The position numbers and the translations under genes were made by a program. From assembly GCF_014472395.1 (NCBI RefSeq), contig NZ_JACSZW010000002.1, positions 310,001 to 374,000 of the forward strand: 64,000 bases of DNA, given 5' to 3'. Below are positions 36,967-45,788 of this stretch, piece by piece; the first letter of the stretch is position 1; each line of letters begins with the position of its first letter. This DNA comes from Pedobacter sp. N36a (GTDB taxonomy: Bacteria; Bacteroidota; Bacteroidia; Sphingobacteriales; Sphingobacteriaceae). Under the pieces are notes generated by a model. It was not told the DNA's origin and ran no database searches. It saw only the letters and a program-made list of their open reading frames with translations.

Positions 36967-37689
36967 TTATTTTATTCCTCCGAAAGCAGCAAAACAAAGG
37001 TTTTTGTGCAATACTTCTACGTGTTTAAAGCCGATTTCCTGCATCAGATTTAACTGATAATTGATAGATCTTGGCGTGTCCTCATGGTCAATATAATCCA
37101 GTACTTTCTGACAATACTCCGGTCCGCCCAATTCCTTCAGATAATCCGAATACCGCTGCTGGAAAAGCAAATTCAGGTGTGGGGCATCATGACTGATCAG
37201 GTCTGAAATCCAGAAGCAGCCACCAGGCTTTAAGGCCCGGTAAATTTTATTGAAAACAAGGTGCCAGTCCTCATCCCCACGAAGGTGATGTAAGGTAGCC
37301 GCGGCAAAAACGATGTCATATTTATCATCTTCGAGTTCCAATTCCCGCATGTCAAGCTGGATGGTGGTGACCTGTCCATTCGTAACCGCGCCAACGCGTT
37401 GTTCTGCTCTGCTCAGCATGGGTAAGCTAAGGTCATTTAAGGTACAGTTTAGATCCTTGATTTTCCCAAGCATTTTCAGCGTATAATTTCCCGCACCGCA
37501 TCCAATATCCAGAAGTTCAGTGGCCTCTGGCACTACATGTTTTGCAGCTTCAGTACACAGCTCCATCGTTAATGCTGCATCAAGGGTAGTCAGCTGTCCG
37601 GTATCGAGATTGGAAAAACGTTCTACATCCTGATCAAATCTATGTTCGATTTCCTCGTTACTGGCTTTAGCTGAATAATCCTTTTTCAT
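36967..37689 (-). CDS. Class I SAM-dependent methyltransferase
   Basis: About 240 residues from ATG 37689; the upstream in-frame extension reads as a non-coding hydrophobic stretch overlapping the divergent terD start. SAM-binding motif I is ATELLDIGCGAGNYTLKML by position near 50-68, the acidic motif II region is in LNDLSLPML, and the post-motif is DIVFAAATLHHLRG. This is the methyltransf_25/11 type; the substrate cannot be told. It precedes the MFS gene by 3 bp. A small-molecule methylation coupled to transport is a reasonable guess. Confidence 0.85.
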   Translation of the reverse strand: MKKDYSAKASNEEIEHRFDQDVERFSNLDTGQLTTLDAALTMELCTEAAKHVVPEATELLDIGCGAGNYTLKMLGKIKDLNCTLNDLSLPMLSRAEQRVGAVTNGQVTTIQLDMRELELEDDKYDIVFAAATLHHLRGDEDWHLVFNKIYRALKPGGCFWISDLISHDAPHLNLLFQQRYSDYLKELGGPEYCQKVLDYIDHEDTPRSINYQLNLMQEIGFKHVEVLHKNLCFAAFGGIK

Positions 37690-37778
37690 GATACTTGTAA
37701 TATTTGTGCCAAGATAAATAAATAGAATTGTCATTCTTATAAAACATACTAACTTTAAAAAGTTCAAATGAAGAAAAT

Positions 37779-38354
37779 ATGGCAATTAACTTACGTAAAG
37801 GCGAAAAGATTAACATTGGCCTCACAAAAATCAGTGTAGGCCTGGGTTGGGACCCGAATGAAGGAACAGGGCATGATTTTGACTTAGATGCTTCTGCATT
37901 TATGGTGGATGGGAGCAGGGTGATTCCTGCAGAGGAGTATTTCGTTTTTTATGGAAATGATAAATCACCTGATGGCGCTTTATTCCATACTGGTGACGAC
38001 CCTACGGGTGGGAACAGTGCCACCGGCGACGATGAAATTGTTAAAGTAGACCTATCTCTGGTAGACGACCGCATTCAGGAAATCCTGTTTGTAGTGACCA
38101 TTCATGATGCACAGGCGAGGAGACAGAATTTCGGACAGGTACGCAGTTCTTACATTAGAATAGTAGACGACACCAACGGCGATGAAGTGGCCAAATATGA
38201 ATTAGATGAAGATTTCTCTATTGAAACGGCCATTGAATTCGGCAGACTCTATAAAAGAAATGGCAGCTGGAAGTTCGAAGCTTCGGGCAGGGGATATAAA
38301 GAAGATCTGGCCTTTTTTCTGGCTAAATATTATACAGGGGAAATTATCAAATAA
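37779..38354 (+). CDS. TerD-family protein
   Basis: This 191-residue cytoplasmic protein starts AINLRKGEKINIGL and has the calcium-binding beta-sandwich motif GLGWDPNEGTGHDFDLDASAF by position (25-46). It continues with FYGNDKSPDGALFHTGDD and a TGDDEIVKVDL segment. TerD proteins belong to the tellurite/stress (Ter) system and bind calcium through the Asp clusters seen here. No other ter gene (terB, terC, terZ) is in the window, so this is a lone copy, transcribed divergently from the methyltransferase gene with an 89-bp gap. Confidence 0.92.
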   Translation: MAINLRKGEKINIGLTKISVGLGWDPNEGTGHDFDLDASAFMVDGSRVIPAEEYFVFYGNDKSPDGALFHTGDDPTGGNSATGDDEIVKVDLSLVDDRIQEILFVVTIHDAQARRQNFGQVRSSYIRIVDDTNGDEVAKYELDEDFSIETAIEFGRLYKRNGSWKFEASGRGYKEDLAFFLAKYYTGEIIK

Positions 38355-38367
38355 CTTCCCCAATAAA

Positions 38368-40986
38368 CTACCGTAAAGTAAGGACAGTAGGTGGATCATT
38401 TACCGGGAGAAGGATATGGAATTTAGTCCCTTTTCCCGGTTCACTGAACACCTGAATGGTGCCGCCAAGGTCGTCTACCTGTGTTTTTACCATAAATAGT
38501 CCCATTCCTTTTCCATCCACGTCAACATCAAACCTTTTATAAAGGCCAAACAGCTGACTGCCATGTTTCTTAAGGTCAATACCTTTTCCATTGTCCTCAA
38601 ATATAATATTCAAGTGCTTTCCTGTCAGATAGGTCTTAATGATCATTCTTGGAGAAAGGTTGGCCTGTCTGTATTTTATGCTATTCAGAATCAGGTTGTA
38701 AAATATGCTGTATAGGTAACTGCGTACGGTATAAATCTTACTTTCTTGCAGCTGATATTCAAACGTCATATTTTCACTGACAATCAGGTTATTGATGCTG
38801 CTTTTAATTTCATCTACCAGAATTTGTATGCTCAGCTGCTCTTTCAGGCGCTCAGGTGCATCCTTTTTGACGGTCAGCACATAGTTCAAATCCTTGATTA
38901 CCGTGTCCAAATTTTTAATAGAGCTGCGAAGCCCATGCATCAGCTCCCTCACTGAAGCAGGGTCTGATTCTACTTCACTGAGTAAATCGCTGATGCCTAT
39001 GATGTTGGCAACTGGTGCGCGTAAGTTATGGGAAACCACATAAGTAAACTGCTCCAGGTCTTTATTTCTACGGATGAGCTCCGAGGTCATGTTATCCTGT
39101 GCTTTGGCAATACTTTTTTGATCGGTGATGTCTTTGATCGACAAAATGAATCCCCAGTATTGGTTTTCATCGTCATTTACCGCAATCCATTTTAAAGCAT
39201 ACCATTTTTCTGATCCGTCTTTTTCAATGACATTCGTTTCATAAGACATGTTTTTCCCATTGATCACATCATCCACAATCTTTTGAAGCCTTGCCCGCTT
39301 ATTTTTTGCAAAATAATCTAAAATGCTATTTCCCTCCAGTTCTTTATAATGTCCTCTGAATTCGGCAATTTCTTTTGCCATCTGGCTATAGGAGATGATT
39401 TTCAATTGTTGATCTACCAATATATAGGCGGCATCGGTATGGTCTAATAAAGTACGGAGGTTGGCTTCAGATTTTTTAAGCGTATCCTCTGCGGCTTTAA
39501 TGGAAGTCACATCCTGCAGTGTTCCATAGAGCCTGGTGGTGACCCCTTCTTTGTTAAACTCAATCCGGTTTTCCCCCTGCAATATTTTCACTTCTCCTGC
39601 GGGATTCCTGATGCGAAAACTAGTTTTCATGTTTTTTCCAAGGCGGATCAATTTATCCACCTCATATTCCACCCTAAGTTTATCCTCAGGATGAATCAGG
39701 GCATCAAAATATTCGTTTACCGGAACCAGGGATTCATCACCCCAGTAAATTTCTTTTAAGGCATCGGACCAGGTCAGCTCTTGTTTGGTCAGGTCGAAAT
39801 TCCAGTTGCCAATCTGTGCCATCTTTTGTGCTTCGGAAAGGACAGACTCTGCCTGTTTGATTTTTTCTTCCGTTTGCTTCCATTGGGTAATGTCGCTGAC
39901 TACGCCATCTACTGCATAGATTTCCCCATTCAGATGATGTGGGACTGCTTTTATCTCAATCCATCGGATACTTTTGTCTTTGCGGATGATCCGGTATTGG
40001 CTTTTTGTTTGTTTACCTTTTACCAGTGCCGGACCATCAAGTTCTGCGATATGACGGTCTTCAGGATGAATTACATCATACCATAAATTGGGGTTCTCAT
40101 GAAACTCCGCCAAACTATAACCATATATTTTAGAACAGCCGGCCGACAATTTCAGGTAACGGTTATTTCGAATATCTTTAAGGAAAAACCCTTCATTTAC
40201 TGCATCCAGTAACCTTTCTATTTCATGGCTTACCTGTTCTTTTTCTTTTCTGTACTGCACTTGTTCCGTGACTTCCAAACCAGAGAGGAGCAAGCCTTCA
40301 ATGGTTCCTTTTGCATCCCTTAAGGCTTGAATGGTAAAATTGAAATAAGCGCCTTTGAGTGCGGCACTGGTGAATTCTTTTACCACATAAGGATGTCCGG
40401 TTTCATAAACTTGATCTGCCTCTTCATTTAGAAAAGCAAGCTCTGTATGCTCGTATGCCTCTTTTAAACTTTTATTTAGAATCAGTTGATCTCCGATTTT
40501 TTGTTGAAAAAAAGTATTGACAAACTTAAAAATGTGTTGCCTGCCCATGAGGACTGCCACCGCAGAAGGCATTTCCTGAAGTAAGTCGAAGTTTTCCTGC
40601 TGATGTGGTACAGCTATACCTGCTGTCGCCTGCAAAATGGCAGTGGGCAACCTCAGCAATCTGTCTGATAAGAGGTAGTCTGCAGCACCTGAATGTACGA
40701 TTTTCAGGGCTTCCTCCTCGAATTCAGGTTCGCTGATACAAATGAAAACGGACTGACGATCACTTTCTTGCAATAGGCGGAAGGCTTCATGCCCGGTTGA
40801 ATTTTTATCACCGCAAAATGCAAGTACAATATCTGGAGCAAAGCTTTTTAAAGTAAACTGAAAATCAGAGAGCTTCACAGTTTTCTGATATTGAAAGGGA
40901 AGTGCTGATTGGTCTAAGATGTTGGTTATTAAATTACTATCATTTGCTGGATCTCCAAAAATAAGGATTCTCAGAATGTTTCTCAT
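38368..40986 (-). CDS. Multi-PAS sensor histidine kinase with degenerate N-terminal receiver
   Basis: This 872-residue soluble kinase starts with a receiver-like fold (about 6-125) in which the usual acceptor Asp is lost (PDIVLAFCGDKN). At least four PAS/PAC modules follow (about 130-250, 260-375, 385-505, 510-630). The DHp helix has the H box YVVSHNLRAPVANIIGIS (His near 653). An ATPase domain follows (N box NLILNSIKYRQ, G boxes DNGKGIDL and GKGMGLFMVKTQ). The cognate regulator is not adjacent, so it is an orphan kinase. The 3' end lies 13 bp from the convergent terD stop. Confidence 0.9.
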   Translation of the reverse strand: MRNILRILIFGDPANDSNLITNILDQSALPFQYQKTVKLSDFQFTLKSFAPDIVLAFCGDKNSTGHEAFRLLQESDRQSVFICISEPEFEEEALKIVHSGAADYLLSDRLLRLPTAILQATAGIAVPHQQENFDLLQEMPSAVAVLMGRQHIFKFVNTFFQQKIGDQLILNKSLKEAYEHTELAFLNEEADQVYETGHPYVVKEFTSAALKGAYFNFTIQALRDAKGTIEGLLLSGLEVTEQVQYRKEKEQVSHEIERLLDAVNEGFFLKDIRNNRYLKLSAGCSKIYGYSLAEFHENPNLWYDVIHPEDRHIAELDGPALVKGKQTKSQYRIIRKDKSIRWIEIKAVPHHLNGEIYAVDGVVSDITQWKQTEEKIKQAESVLSEAQKMAQIGNWNFDLTKQELTWSDALKEIYWGDESLVPVNEYFDALIHPEDKLRVEYEVDKLIRLGKNMKTSFRIRNPAGEVKILQGENRIEFNKEGVTTRLYGTLQDVTSIKAAEDTLKKSEANLRTLLDHTDAAYILVDQQLKIISYSQMAKEIAEFRGHYKELEGNSILDYFAKNKRARLQKIVDDVINGKNMSYETNVIEKDGSEKWYALKWIAVNDDENQYWGFILSIKDITDQKSIAKAQDNMTSELIRRNKDLEQFTYVVSHNLRAPVANIIGISDLLSEVESDPASVRELMHGLRSSIKNLDTVIKDLNYVLTVKKDAPERLKEQLSIQILVDEIKSSINNLIVSENMTFEYQLQESKIYTVRSYLYSIFYNLILNSIKYRQANLSPRMIIKTYLTGKHLNIIFEDNGKGIDLKKHGSQLFGLYKRFDVDVDGKGMGLFMVKTQVDDLGGTIQVFSEPGKGTKFHILLPVNDPPTVLTLR

Positions 40987-41071
40987 TAGTTAAACTTGTT
41001 TTAATATGTAGGTAAAGGATAATATAGACATAATTTTAAAATCCTTGTCATTATTTTGATAAAAAACAAAA

Positions 41072-41089
41072 AGCCTCTAATTGGAGGCT
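41072..41089 (-). terminator. Terminator of the DUF4136 gene
   Basis: On the minus strand AGCCTC-CAATTA-GAGGCT is followed by TTTTTG and TTTTTT. It lies 29 bp behind the DUF4136 stop. Confidence 0.8.
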
Positions 41090-41117
41090 CTTTATTTTGC
41101 TTGATAAGTATTGGAGA

Positions 41118-41699
41118 CTAAGGCAGTTGCTTGAAAATATTCTCTACTACTTTAGGGATTTCATTAATAGCTTTTTGCGGATCTGTCAATTCACCTTCTG
41201 CCCAGCCTCTCCAGATTACTTTGGAGCTGCTGCGCTCGATAATATCGATCATAATATTTCCTTCTTTAATTGGCATTTTGCGTTCTCTGCTGCCTACATA
41301 AACCGGGAATGGGTTGTCATAAACATAAAAGAATCGCGCACGACCTTGATAATAAGCAATTCTAGGACTGAGCATTGGTGGCTGATTGTAATAAATCGGC
41401 TCATCATAAATTTTCATGCTCTTGTTCACAATTGCAGAATAACGGATCAACAGATCAGGGTTTTTACTGTCCAGGGTTAAGCCCTTTTTAGCAAGCTCCG
41501 TTTCTGTAGTTTGAACGATCTTATCGGTCACGATGTCATTGTTGTAAATGTTATTGGTTTTTGCGTCTTCTGGAGGAAGCCAGGCATACGTTTTAAAGTC
41601 GGTTCCAACAGGCTTACTGCCAACGGCATAGTAATTGTAAGGTGAGCAAGCCGACAGCATTCCTGTGGCTACTAGTAAGAATAATAGTTGTCTTTTCAT
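41118..41699 (-). CDS. DUF4136-domain lipoprotein
   Basis: This 193-residue protein has a lipobox (LVATGMLSAC, Cys near residue 18) and so is lipid-anchored. The DUF4136 domain (about 30-190) has the typical start KTYAWLPPEDAK and the C-terminal SSKVIWRGWAEGEL. The family is widespread in the outer membrane lipoproteins of Bacteroidota and Proteobacteria, without known function. It has its own terminator and a long upstream gap, so it is monocistronic. Confidence 0.88.
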   Translation of the reverse strand: MKRQLLFLLVATGMLSACSPYNYYAVGSKPVGTDFKTYAWLPPEDAKTNNIYNNDIVTDKIVQTTETELAKKGLTLDSKNPDLLIRYSAIVNKSMKIYDEPIYYNQPPMLSPRIAYYQGRARFFYVYDNPFPVYVGSRERKMPIKEGNIMIDIIERSSSKVIWRGWAEGELTDPQKAINEIPKVVENIFKQLP

Positions 41700-41892
41700 G
41701 GCAAACGTTTTAGAGTAGGGTAAATTTTTAATACTTTTTGATTGTAGGTTAATTTCGTTTGTATGCGGACATAGTTCCGATTTATTTTAACCTAATAATT
41801 GTATTACAATAAATGCTCTAAAATGTTTAATCAATTTTAAAATAAATGAAAAAAGATGTTTACTGGCACAATAAATTTAGAAATGGATGGCC

Positions 41893-42501
41893 TTAGAATT
41901 TAACGCGCATCCCTATTCCCAACTGAAATATGTCTGCAAGGGTAAGTGCAGAGGTGTTTTGAAAGTAATTGACGATGTAATAATCATTGGTATTCATTTC
42001 TGAATATAAGCTGATGGCTTTAATTCCGGAATCCTTCCATATTTTTTTCATATTGAACTCAATTTCATTGCCGATGGAAAGATTGGGCCTCAATGCTTCA
42101 GACCAATAATAGTAATTATCAGGGAATAGATGTTGATTGAAACGGTAAGAAAGCTTAGGGTGAAAAGTATAACTCGCAAAGAACCCCGGATTAAATGGAT
42201 AAAACTTTCCCCAGTCTTTCAGTTTAATCTCATAGAACTTATACGCAAACTTTGCCGTAACGATGTGTAATTCGCCTCCTTTATCTGCGGGCACATAACC
42301 ATAATTGAAATCCAGAATTCCCTTCTTATTTTTAAAAAGGTCATAGCCGGCACCGACACTGAAATAGCCGATACTGCCTGCAAACTGTACAATCGCATTG
42401 TCGGGAACTAGTAATTTAAACCCTTGAGCTGATGCTTTCCCTGAAAAAACAATCAGGAAACCCAATAATATATAGACGTGCTTAAAATGATATCCGTTCA
42501 A
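41893..42501 (-). CDS. Predicted outer-membrane beta-barrel protein of unknown family
   Basis: A 202-residue protein with a signal peptide (cleavage after ASA, about residue 25). Alternating aromatic strands follow (YFSVGAGYDLF, AKFAYKFYEIKL, LSYRFNQHLF) and a C-terminal end in LGIGMRVKF, where the last Phe fits barrel assembly. No ATG exists near the 5' end: the only start after the upstream in-frame stop is a TTG at 42501, which overlaps the metallophosphoesterase stop by 20 bp, suggesting coupled translation. A role with the phosphoesterase is implied only by position. Confidence 0.65.
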   Translation of the reverse strand: MNGYHFKHVYILLGFLIVFSGKASAQGFKLLVPDNAIVQFAGSIGYFSVGAGYDLFKNKKGILDFNYGYVPADKGGELHIVTAKFAYKFYEIKLKDWGKFYPFNPGFFASYTFHPKLSYRFNQHLFPDNYYYWSEALRPNLSIGNEIEFNMKKIWKDSGIKAISLYSEMNTNDYYIVNYFQNTSALTLADIFQLGIGMRVKF

Positions 42502-43282
42502 AACTTATTTTATGATTAATGATTTCAACTAGTAAAAATTCTTCATTGCCCATGGCGCTGGTAATGATATAGGGAATTCCTGAATCGTCAGGGTAGTAAA
42601 GTTCATAAACATGTGTATGGGCATGTAATGAGGCCAGGAATCCTGGTGTTTGTGCAAAAGCATCAGTATAATCTTTTACCAGATTCTGGTCAAAGTCTGA
42701 ATTGAGAGGCGGCACATGAGAAACGGCCACATAGTTGCTCACGTCTGCTTGTGGCTGCAATTCTGTTTTTAACCAGGAAATACTGGGAACCTGTCCATTA
42801 AATTTATACTCTCTACTATTGGTATCATGGCAGATGAATTTTGTTCCACCATAAGTGAAGGAATAATTCAAAGCACCGAACATTCGTTCAAAAACTTCTC
42901 TTCCACGGGAGGTCAGGTCATGGTTACCGATCACACCCATATAAGGAACATTAAGTTTTGATAAGCTTCTGGCAATCCATTCCATTTCCTTGAGCACGCC
43001 AAATTCAGTGAAATCACCAGCTACGAGCACAAAGTCAACATCGGGCATCTCATTCACCTTTTTAACAAAGGCCACCGTTTCATCTCTTGAGCGTTGCGTA
43101 TCTCCGGTTAGGATAAATCTGACCTTATCGTCAGTTTTGCCATCTCCAAGTCGCTTTAAACTGCTGGCATTAATGTCTTGAGGGGAATTCCGATCGAAAA
43201 TCTGATTTGGGCTATACTCAAAGCGATTACAGCTCCCCAAACCAAGACTAAAAACAAGCCCCAATAGTATAAATTTGTTCAT
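42482..43282 (-). CDS. Metallophosphoesterase lipoprotein
   Basis: This 266-residue protein has a lipoprotein signal (FSLGLGSC, Cys near 18). The calcineurin-like phosphoesterase domain (about 52-240) shows the metal-binding blocks FILTGDTQRS, VLVAGDFTEFG, GVIGNHD and the late histidines AVSHVPPL and HAHTHVYEL. The first block has Thr-Gln where most members have DxH (usually GDTH); this is a known variation in some lipoprotein members. It should hydrolyse phosphate esters at the cell surface or in the periplasm. The following barrel gene overlaps its end. Confidence 0.88.
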   Translation of the reverse strand: MNKFILLGLVFSLGLGSCNRFEYSPNQIFDRNSPQDINASSLKRLGDGKTDDKVRFILTGDTQRSRDETVAFVKKVNEMPDVDFVLVAGDFTEFGVLKEMEWIARSLSKLNVPYMGVIGNHDLTSRGREVFERMFGALNYSFTYGGTKFICHDTNSREYKFNGQVPSISWLKTELQPQADVSNYVAVSHVPPLNSDFDQNLVKDYTDAFAQTPGFLASLHAHTHVYELYYPDDSGIPYIITSAMGNEEFLLVEIINHKISFERISF

Positions 43283-43409
43283 CGAAAATTCAGATATTTC
43301 CGCAAACCTAAGGTTTAAACAAAGAGTTTAAACATCTAATTAGTTGTTATGGCATTAGGATAACCGTTAAATGGCATTAATTTAACATTTCTGTTAAACT
43401 CCTGAAAAG

Positions 43410-43859
43410 CTACAATTCTGGAAAAATGCTGGTCAGCAGGCTAACTGCCTGAGCTTCTTTTGCTGCCGCTTGAAAAAGGGGGAGGGGAATAAATTTCCAG
43501 GTAATTTGCTGTTCTTCCAACACATTTAAGACCTCTATCGCCTGGTTTATTAAGTGCTGCTCGAAGAACACCTGCTTGCTGGATGCCCAGGCTTTTGGAT
43601 CTCCCAGATTTGCGGGCCAGGTATAGAGTTTATGAGCTTCCATGAATTTTCCATCCAGGATATGAGTAGATCTTTTAGAAATAACTAAACTAATATCATA
43701 TTCCTGAACAGTCGCTTCAATGCCAGAATCACCATTGATCAAGGCTATAGCTTTGGCACTAAATCCGCTGACCATGATATTTTGTCCTTCCTGTTGTATC
43801 GGAGTTCCAAAAAACAAATACTTTCCCGGTGTCAATTGTTGCAGTCCTGTAGCCATCAT
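43410..43859 (-). CDS. Hypothetical protein
   Basis: A 149-residue protein with no signal peptide or membrane segment. It opens MMATGLQQLTPGKYLFFGTP and has a helical C-terminal half (EQHLINQAIEVLNVLEEQQI). I recognise no family. The reading frame is free of rare-looking stretches and its composition is like its neighbours. It lies alone between the phosphoesterase gene and the first PepSY-like paralog. The role is unknown. Confidence 0.55.
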   Translation of the reverse strand: MMATGLQQLTPGKYLFFGTPIQQEGQNIMVSGFSAKAIALINGDSGIEATVQEYDISLVISKRSTHILDGKFMEAHKLYTWPANLGDPKAWASSKQVFFEQHLINQAIEVLNVLEEQQITWKFIPLPLFQAAAKEAQAVSLLTSIFPEL

Positions 43860-43934
43860 AATTTTGTGCTAAAGCTACCATTTTATATGGCAGTTTTACT
43901 GCTGATATGATGGGTTTTTAGGGGTACTAAAGAA

Positions 43935-43960
43935 AAAGGGCCGGATTTCTCCAGCCCTTT
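43935..43960 (-). terminator. Terminator of PepSY-like paralog 1
   Basis: On the minus strand AAAGGGCTGGA-GAAA-TCCGGCCCTTT forms an 11-bp stem with a stable GAAA tetraloop and one U-G wobble, then T. The same hairpin recurs behind paralog 2. Confidence 0.85.
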
Positions 43961-43990
43961 TTAAACATACATTATATTGTTTGATTGGGA

Positions 43991-44302
43991 TTATTGAATG
44001 ATTTTGCCATCTACTCCAATTTTGATCGCTGCAGTTTCTGCCTCTTTCTTTACTTCGATTTCGTAGTATTGTGTTTTGTCTGCATTAGTTACCAAAGATG
44101 CTGCTGTTGGTGTCCATGCTTTAACAGGATCTGATTGCAAAGTAGTTTTCACTGCTTCTGGAAGATCTTTCAATTCTACCGGAGTTTTTGTAGTACTATC
44201 TTGTTTTGCAGTAATAGCTACTGGATTTTTTATTTCTGTTGCGTTTACTGCAGTGATTGATGCGAATGCTAAAAATGCTGCTGATAAAATGATCTTTTTC
44301 AT
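43991..44302 (-). CDS. Small secreted PepSY-like protein, paralog 1
   Basis: This 103-residue protein has a clean signal peptide (MKKIILSAAFLAFASITAVNA). The mature domain has LPEAVKTTLQSDPVKAW, then YYEIEVKKEAETAAIKIGV and DGKIIQ at the end. The LPxAVK...YEIEV...DGK pattern resembles single PepSY-like domains common in Bacteroidota envelope proteins. It has two near-identical paralogs in the window. They share signal peptides, terminator type and about 150 bp of upstream DNA, including a palindrome 141 bp before the start. Function is unknown; a periplasmic binding or inhibitor role is typical of the fold. Confidence 0.82.
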   Translation of the reverse strand: MKKIILSAAFLAFASITAVNATEIKNPVAITAKQDSTTKTPVELKDLPEAVKTTLQSDPVKAWTPTAASLVTNADKTQYYEIEVKKEAETAAIKIGVDGKIIQ

Positions 44303-44442
44303 ATCTTATATATTACTGTTAAATATTCTTGTTGATTATACTAGGTAAAGGTTCATAATGATGCCAGAAAAGAAAGTGTATAGCATCGCACTGTAAATGA
44401 GGCTGTTGAGAATTGTCAAGGGATTTTAACTGTAGAGATGTG

Positions 44443-44455
44443 CCACACTTTGTGG
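44443..44455. promoter_or_regulatory. Conserved palindrome CCACACTTTGTGG upstream of paralog 1
   Basis: CCACA and TGTGG around CTT, starting 141 bp before the start codon. Equivalent elements lie at the same distance before the two other paralogs. A candidate operator, perhaps for the nearby Crp/Fnr protein. Confidence 0.5.
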
Positions 44456-44589
44456 CTAAATGAAGCGCTTTTAAGAGTTTTAACGCCATTGGCCTGCTGT
44501 GATCTTTAGGTCCGACTCAATTGGAGCCTAAGATGCAGGATTAAAGCAATGGATGGCGGAGCATTACAAAATTCAGGGGCACCAAAGAA

Positions 44590-44616
44590 AAAGGGCCGGA
44601 TTTCTCCAGCCCCTTT
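44590..44616 (-). terminator. Terminator of PepSY-like paralog 2
   Basis: Nearly the same hairpin as at 43935-43960, with one extra C in the right arm. It shows that the duplication spans promoter to terminator. Confidence 0.8.
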
Positions 44617-44645
44617 TTAAACATACACTTATAGTTGAATACGGA

Positions 44646-44957
44646 TTATTGGATAATTTTACCGTCCGCTCCAATTTTTATTACCGCAGTTTCTGCGTCT
44701 TTCTTTACTGCGATTTCGAAATATTGTGTTTTGTCAGCATTAGTAACCAAAAATGCAGTAGATGGTGTCCATGCTTTAACTGGTTCTGATTGCAAAGTAG
44801 TTTTCACTGCTTCTGGAAGATCTTTCAATTCTACTGGAACTTTAGTGGTACTATCTTGTTTTAGATTAATAGCTACCGGACTTTTTACTTCCGATGCGTT
44901 TACTGCAGTGATTGATGCGAATGCTAAAAATGCTGCTGATAAAATGATCTTTTTCAT
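44646..44957 (-). CDS. Small secreted PepSY-like protein, paralog 2
   Basis: 103 residues, with the same signal peptide as paralog 1 and about nine tenths identical by eye. Differences cluster in the mature N-terminus (SEVKSPVAINLKQ) and the ends (IKIGADGKIIQ). The complete unit from upstream palindrome to terminator repeats that of paralog 1 directly, so this is a recent tandem duplication. Function is unknown. The upstream palindrome here is degenerate (CCACACTTTTTGG). Confidence 0.82.
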   Translation of the reverse strand: MKKIILSAAFLAFASITAVNASEVKSPVAINLKQDSTTKVPVELKDLPEAVKTTLQSEPVKAWTPSTAFLVTNADKTQYFEIAVKKDAETAVIKIGADGKIIQ

Positions 44958-45097
44958 ATCTTATGTATTTCAGTTAAATATTCTTGTTAATTATACTAAG
45001 ACAAGGTTCATAATGATGCCAGAAAGGGTGTTCTTTGGCACTGGTCTATAAATGAGTCAGTTGAGAATTTGCAAGGGATTTTAACTGTAGAGATGTG

Positions 45098-45110
45098 CCA
45101 CACTTTTTGG
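45098..45110. promoter_or_regulatory. Degenerate copy of the conserved palindrome upstream of paralog 2
   Basis: CCACACTTTTTGG, 141 bp before the start of paralog 2. One arm has lost symmetry compared with copies 1 and 3. Confidence 0.4.
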
Positions 45111-45143
45111 TTAAATGAAGCGCTTTAATACTGTTCATCCTGC

Positions 45144-45722
45144 TTATTTTTGTTTTTCCCCCAAAAGCTGGATTTTATCTAACCATTTCTGCCGCTGTTC
45201 CGGACTAGCGGTTTTGATAATGCCTATTGTGCTCACCTTAACCGGACGGACTCCGCAAAATTCAAGTGTACTTTTTTTGAGTTGACGGATGCTGGGATTC
45301 CCATAAAAGAAGCGGTAGTACCATGCCGGTTGGTCCATGGTGGTAATTATTCTGGCCGTTTTACCAACTAATAATTTATCCCACCAAATGGAATTTTCAC
45401 GATATTGATAGGTGAGGCCAGGAAGAAACAGGCGGTCGATAAAACCTTTCATAACTGCAGGCATACCGCCCCACCAAACCGGATGTATCCAAACGAGGTG
45501 ATCTGCGGCCTTTATTTTTTCTAAACTCTTCAGTAAGTCGGGCTCCAGATCCATTCTTTTGGTATAGCCATAGGCGAGGTTAGGATTAAAACTCAGCTCT
45601 GAGATATTGATTTGGCTAATAGATGCCCCGGTTTTTAATGCCCCATTGCGGTAGGCTGCTGCTATTGCATGGTTAAAACTCTCTTTATTTGGGTGCCCGT
45701 TTATAATCAGTATGTTGGTCAT
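45144..45722 (-). CDS. NAD(P)H-dependent oxidoreductase (flavodoxin-like quinone reductase)
   Basis: About 192 residues from ATG 45722; the longer frame adds five residues. The flavodoxin_2 fold is clear: ILIINGHPNKESFNHA at the FMN site, HLVWIHPVWWGGMPAVMKGF and FLPGLTYQY. Such cytosolic FMN or FAD enzymes reduce quinones or nitro compounds by two electrons (MdaB/KefF-like). The Crp/Fnr gene ends 66 bp upstream on the same strand, so the regulator probably controls this gene in a small operon, perhaps in response to oxidative or electrophile stress. Confidence 0.88.
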   Translation of the reverse strand: MTNILIINGHPNKESFNHAIAAAYRNGALKTGASISQINISELSFNPNLAYGYTKRMDLEPDLLKSLEKIKAADHLVWIHPVWWGGMPAVMKGFIDRLFLPGLTYQYRENSIWWDKLLVGKTARIITTMDQPAWYYRFFYGNPSIRQLKKSTLEFCGVRPVKVSTIGIIKTASPEQRQKWLDKIQLLGEKQK

Positions 45723-45788
45723 TCTTTGCGATTTCAAATATACCGCACAAAAGTAACAGAGATCGGAAGATCAGCACAGGACAAATGT

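Larger units (their letters stand above)
44303..44645. other. Duplicated upstream cassette of paralog 1, then the end of unit 2
   Basis: The first about 170 bp (GGTTCATAATGATGCC block, TTTTAACTGTAGAGATGTG block, palindrome) are repeated almost unchanged before paralog 2 and in looser form before paralog 3. The remainder holds unique DNA and the terminator of paralog 2. No further gene is seen. Confidence 0.6.

Noticed and set aside
44420..44460. Sigma-54 promoter (TGGCAC) upstream of paralog 1
   Set aside because: TGGCAC is present but no GC doublet lies at the required spacing, and the motif is lost in paralog 3.
44635..45051. Plus-strand frame across PepSY-like paralog 2
   Set aside because: Antisense shadow; the same shadow appears over paralog 1 because the genes are duplicates.
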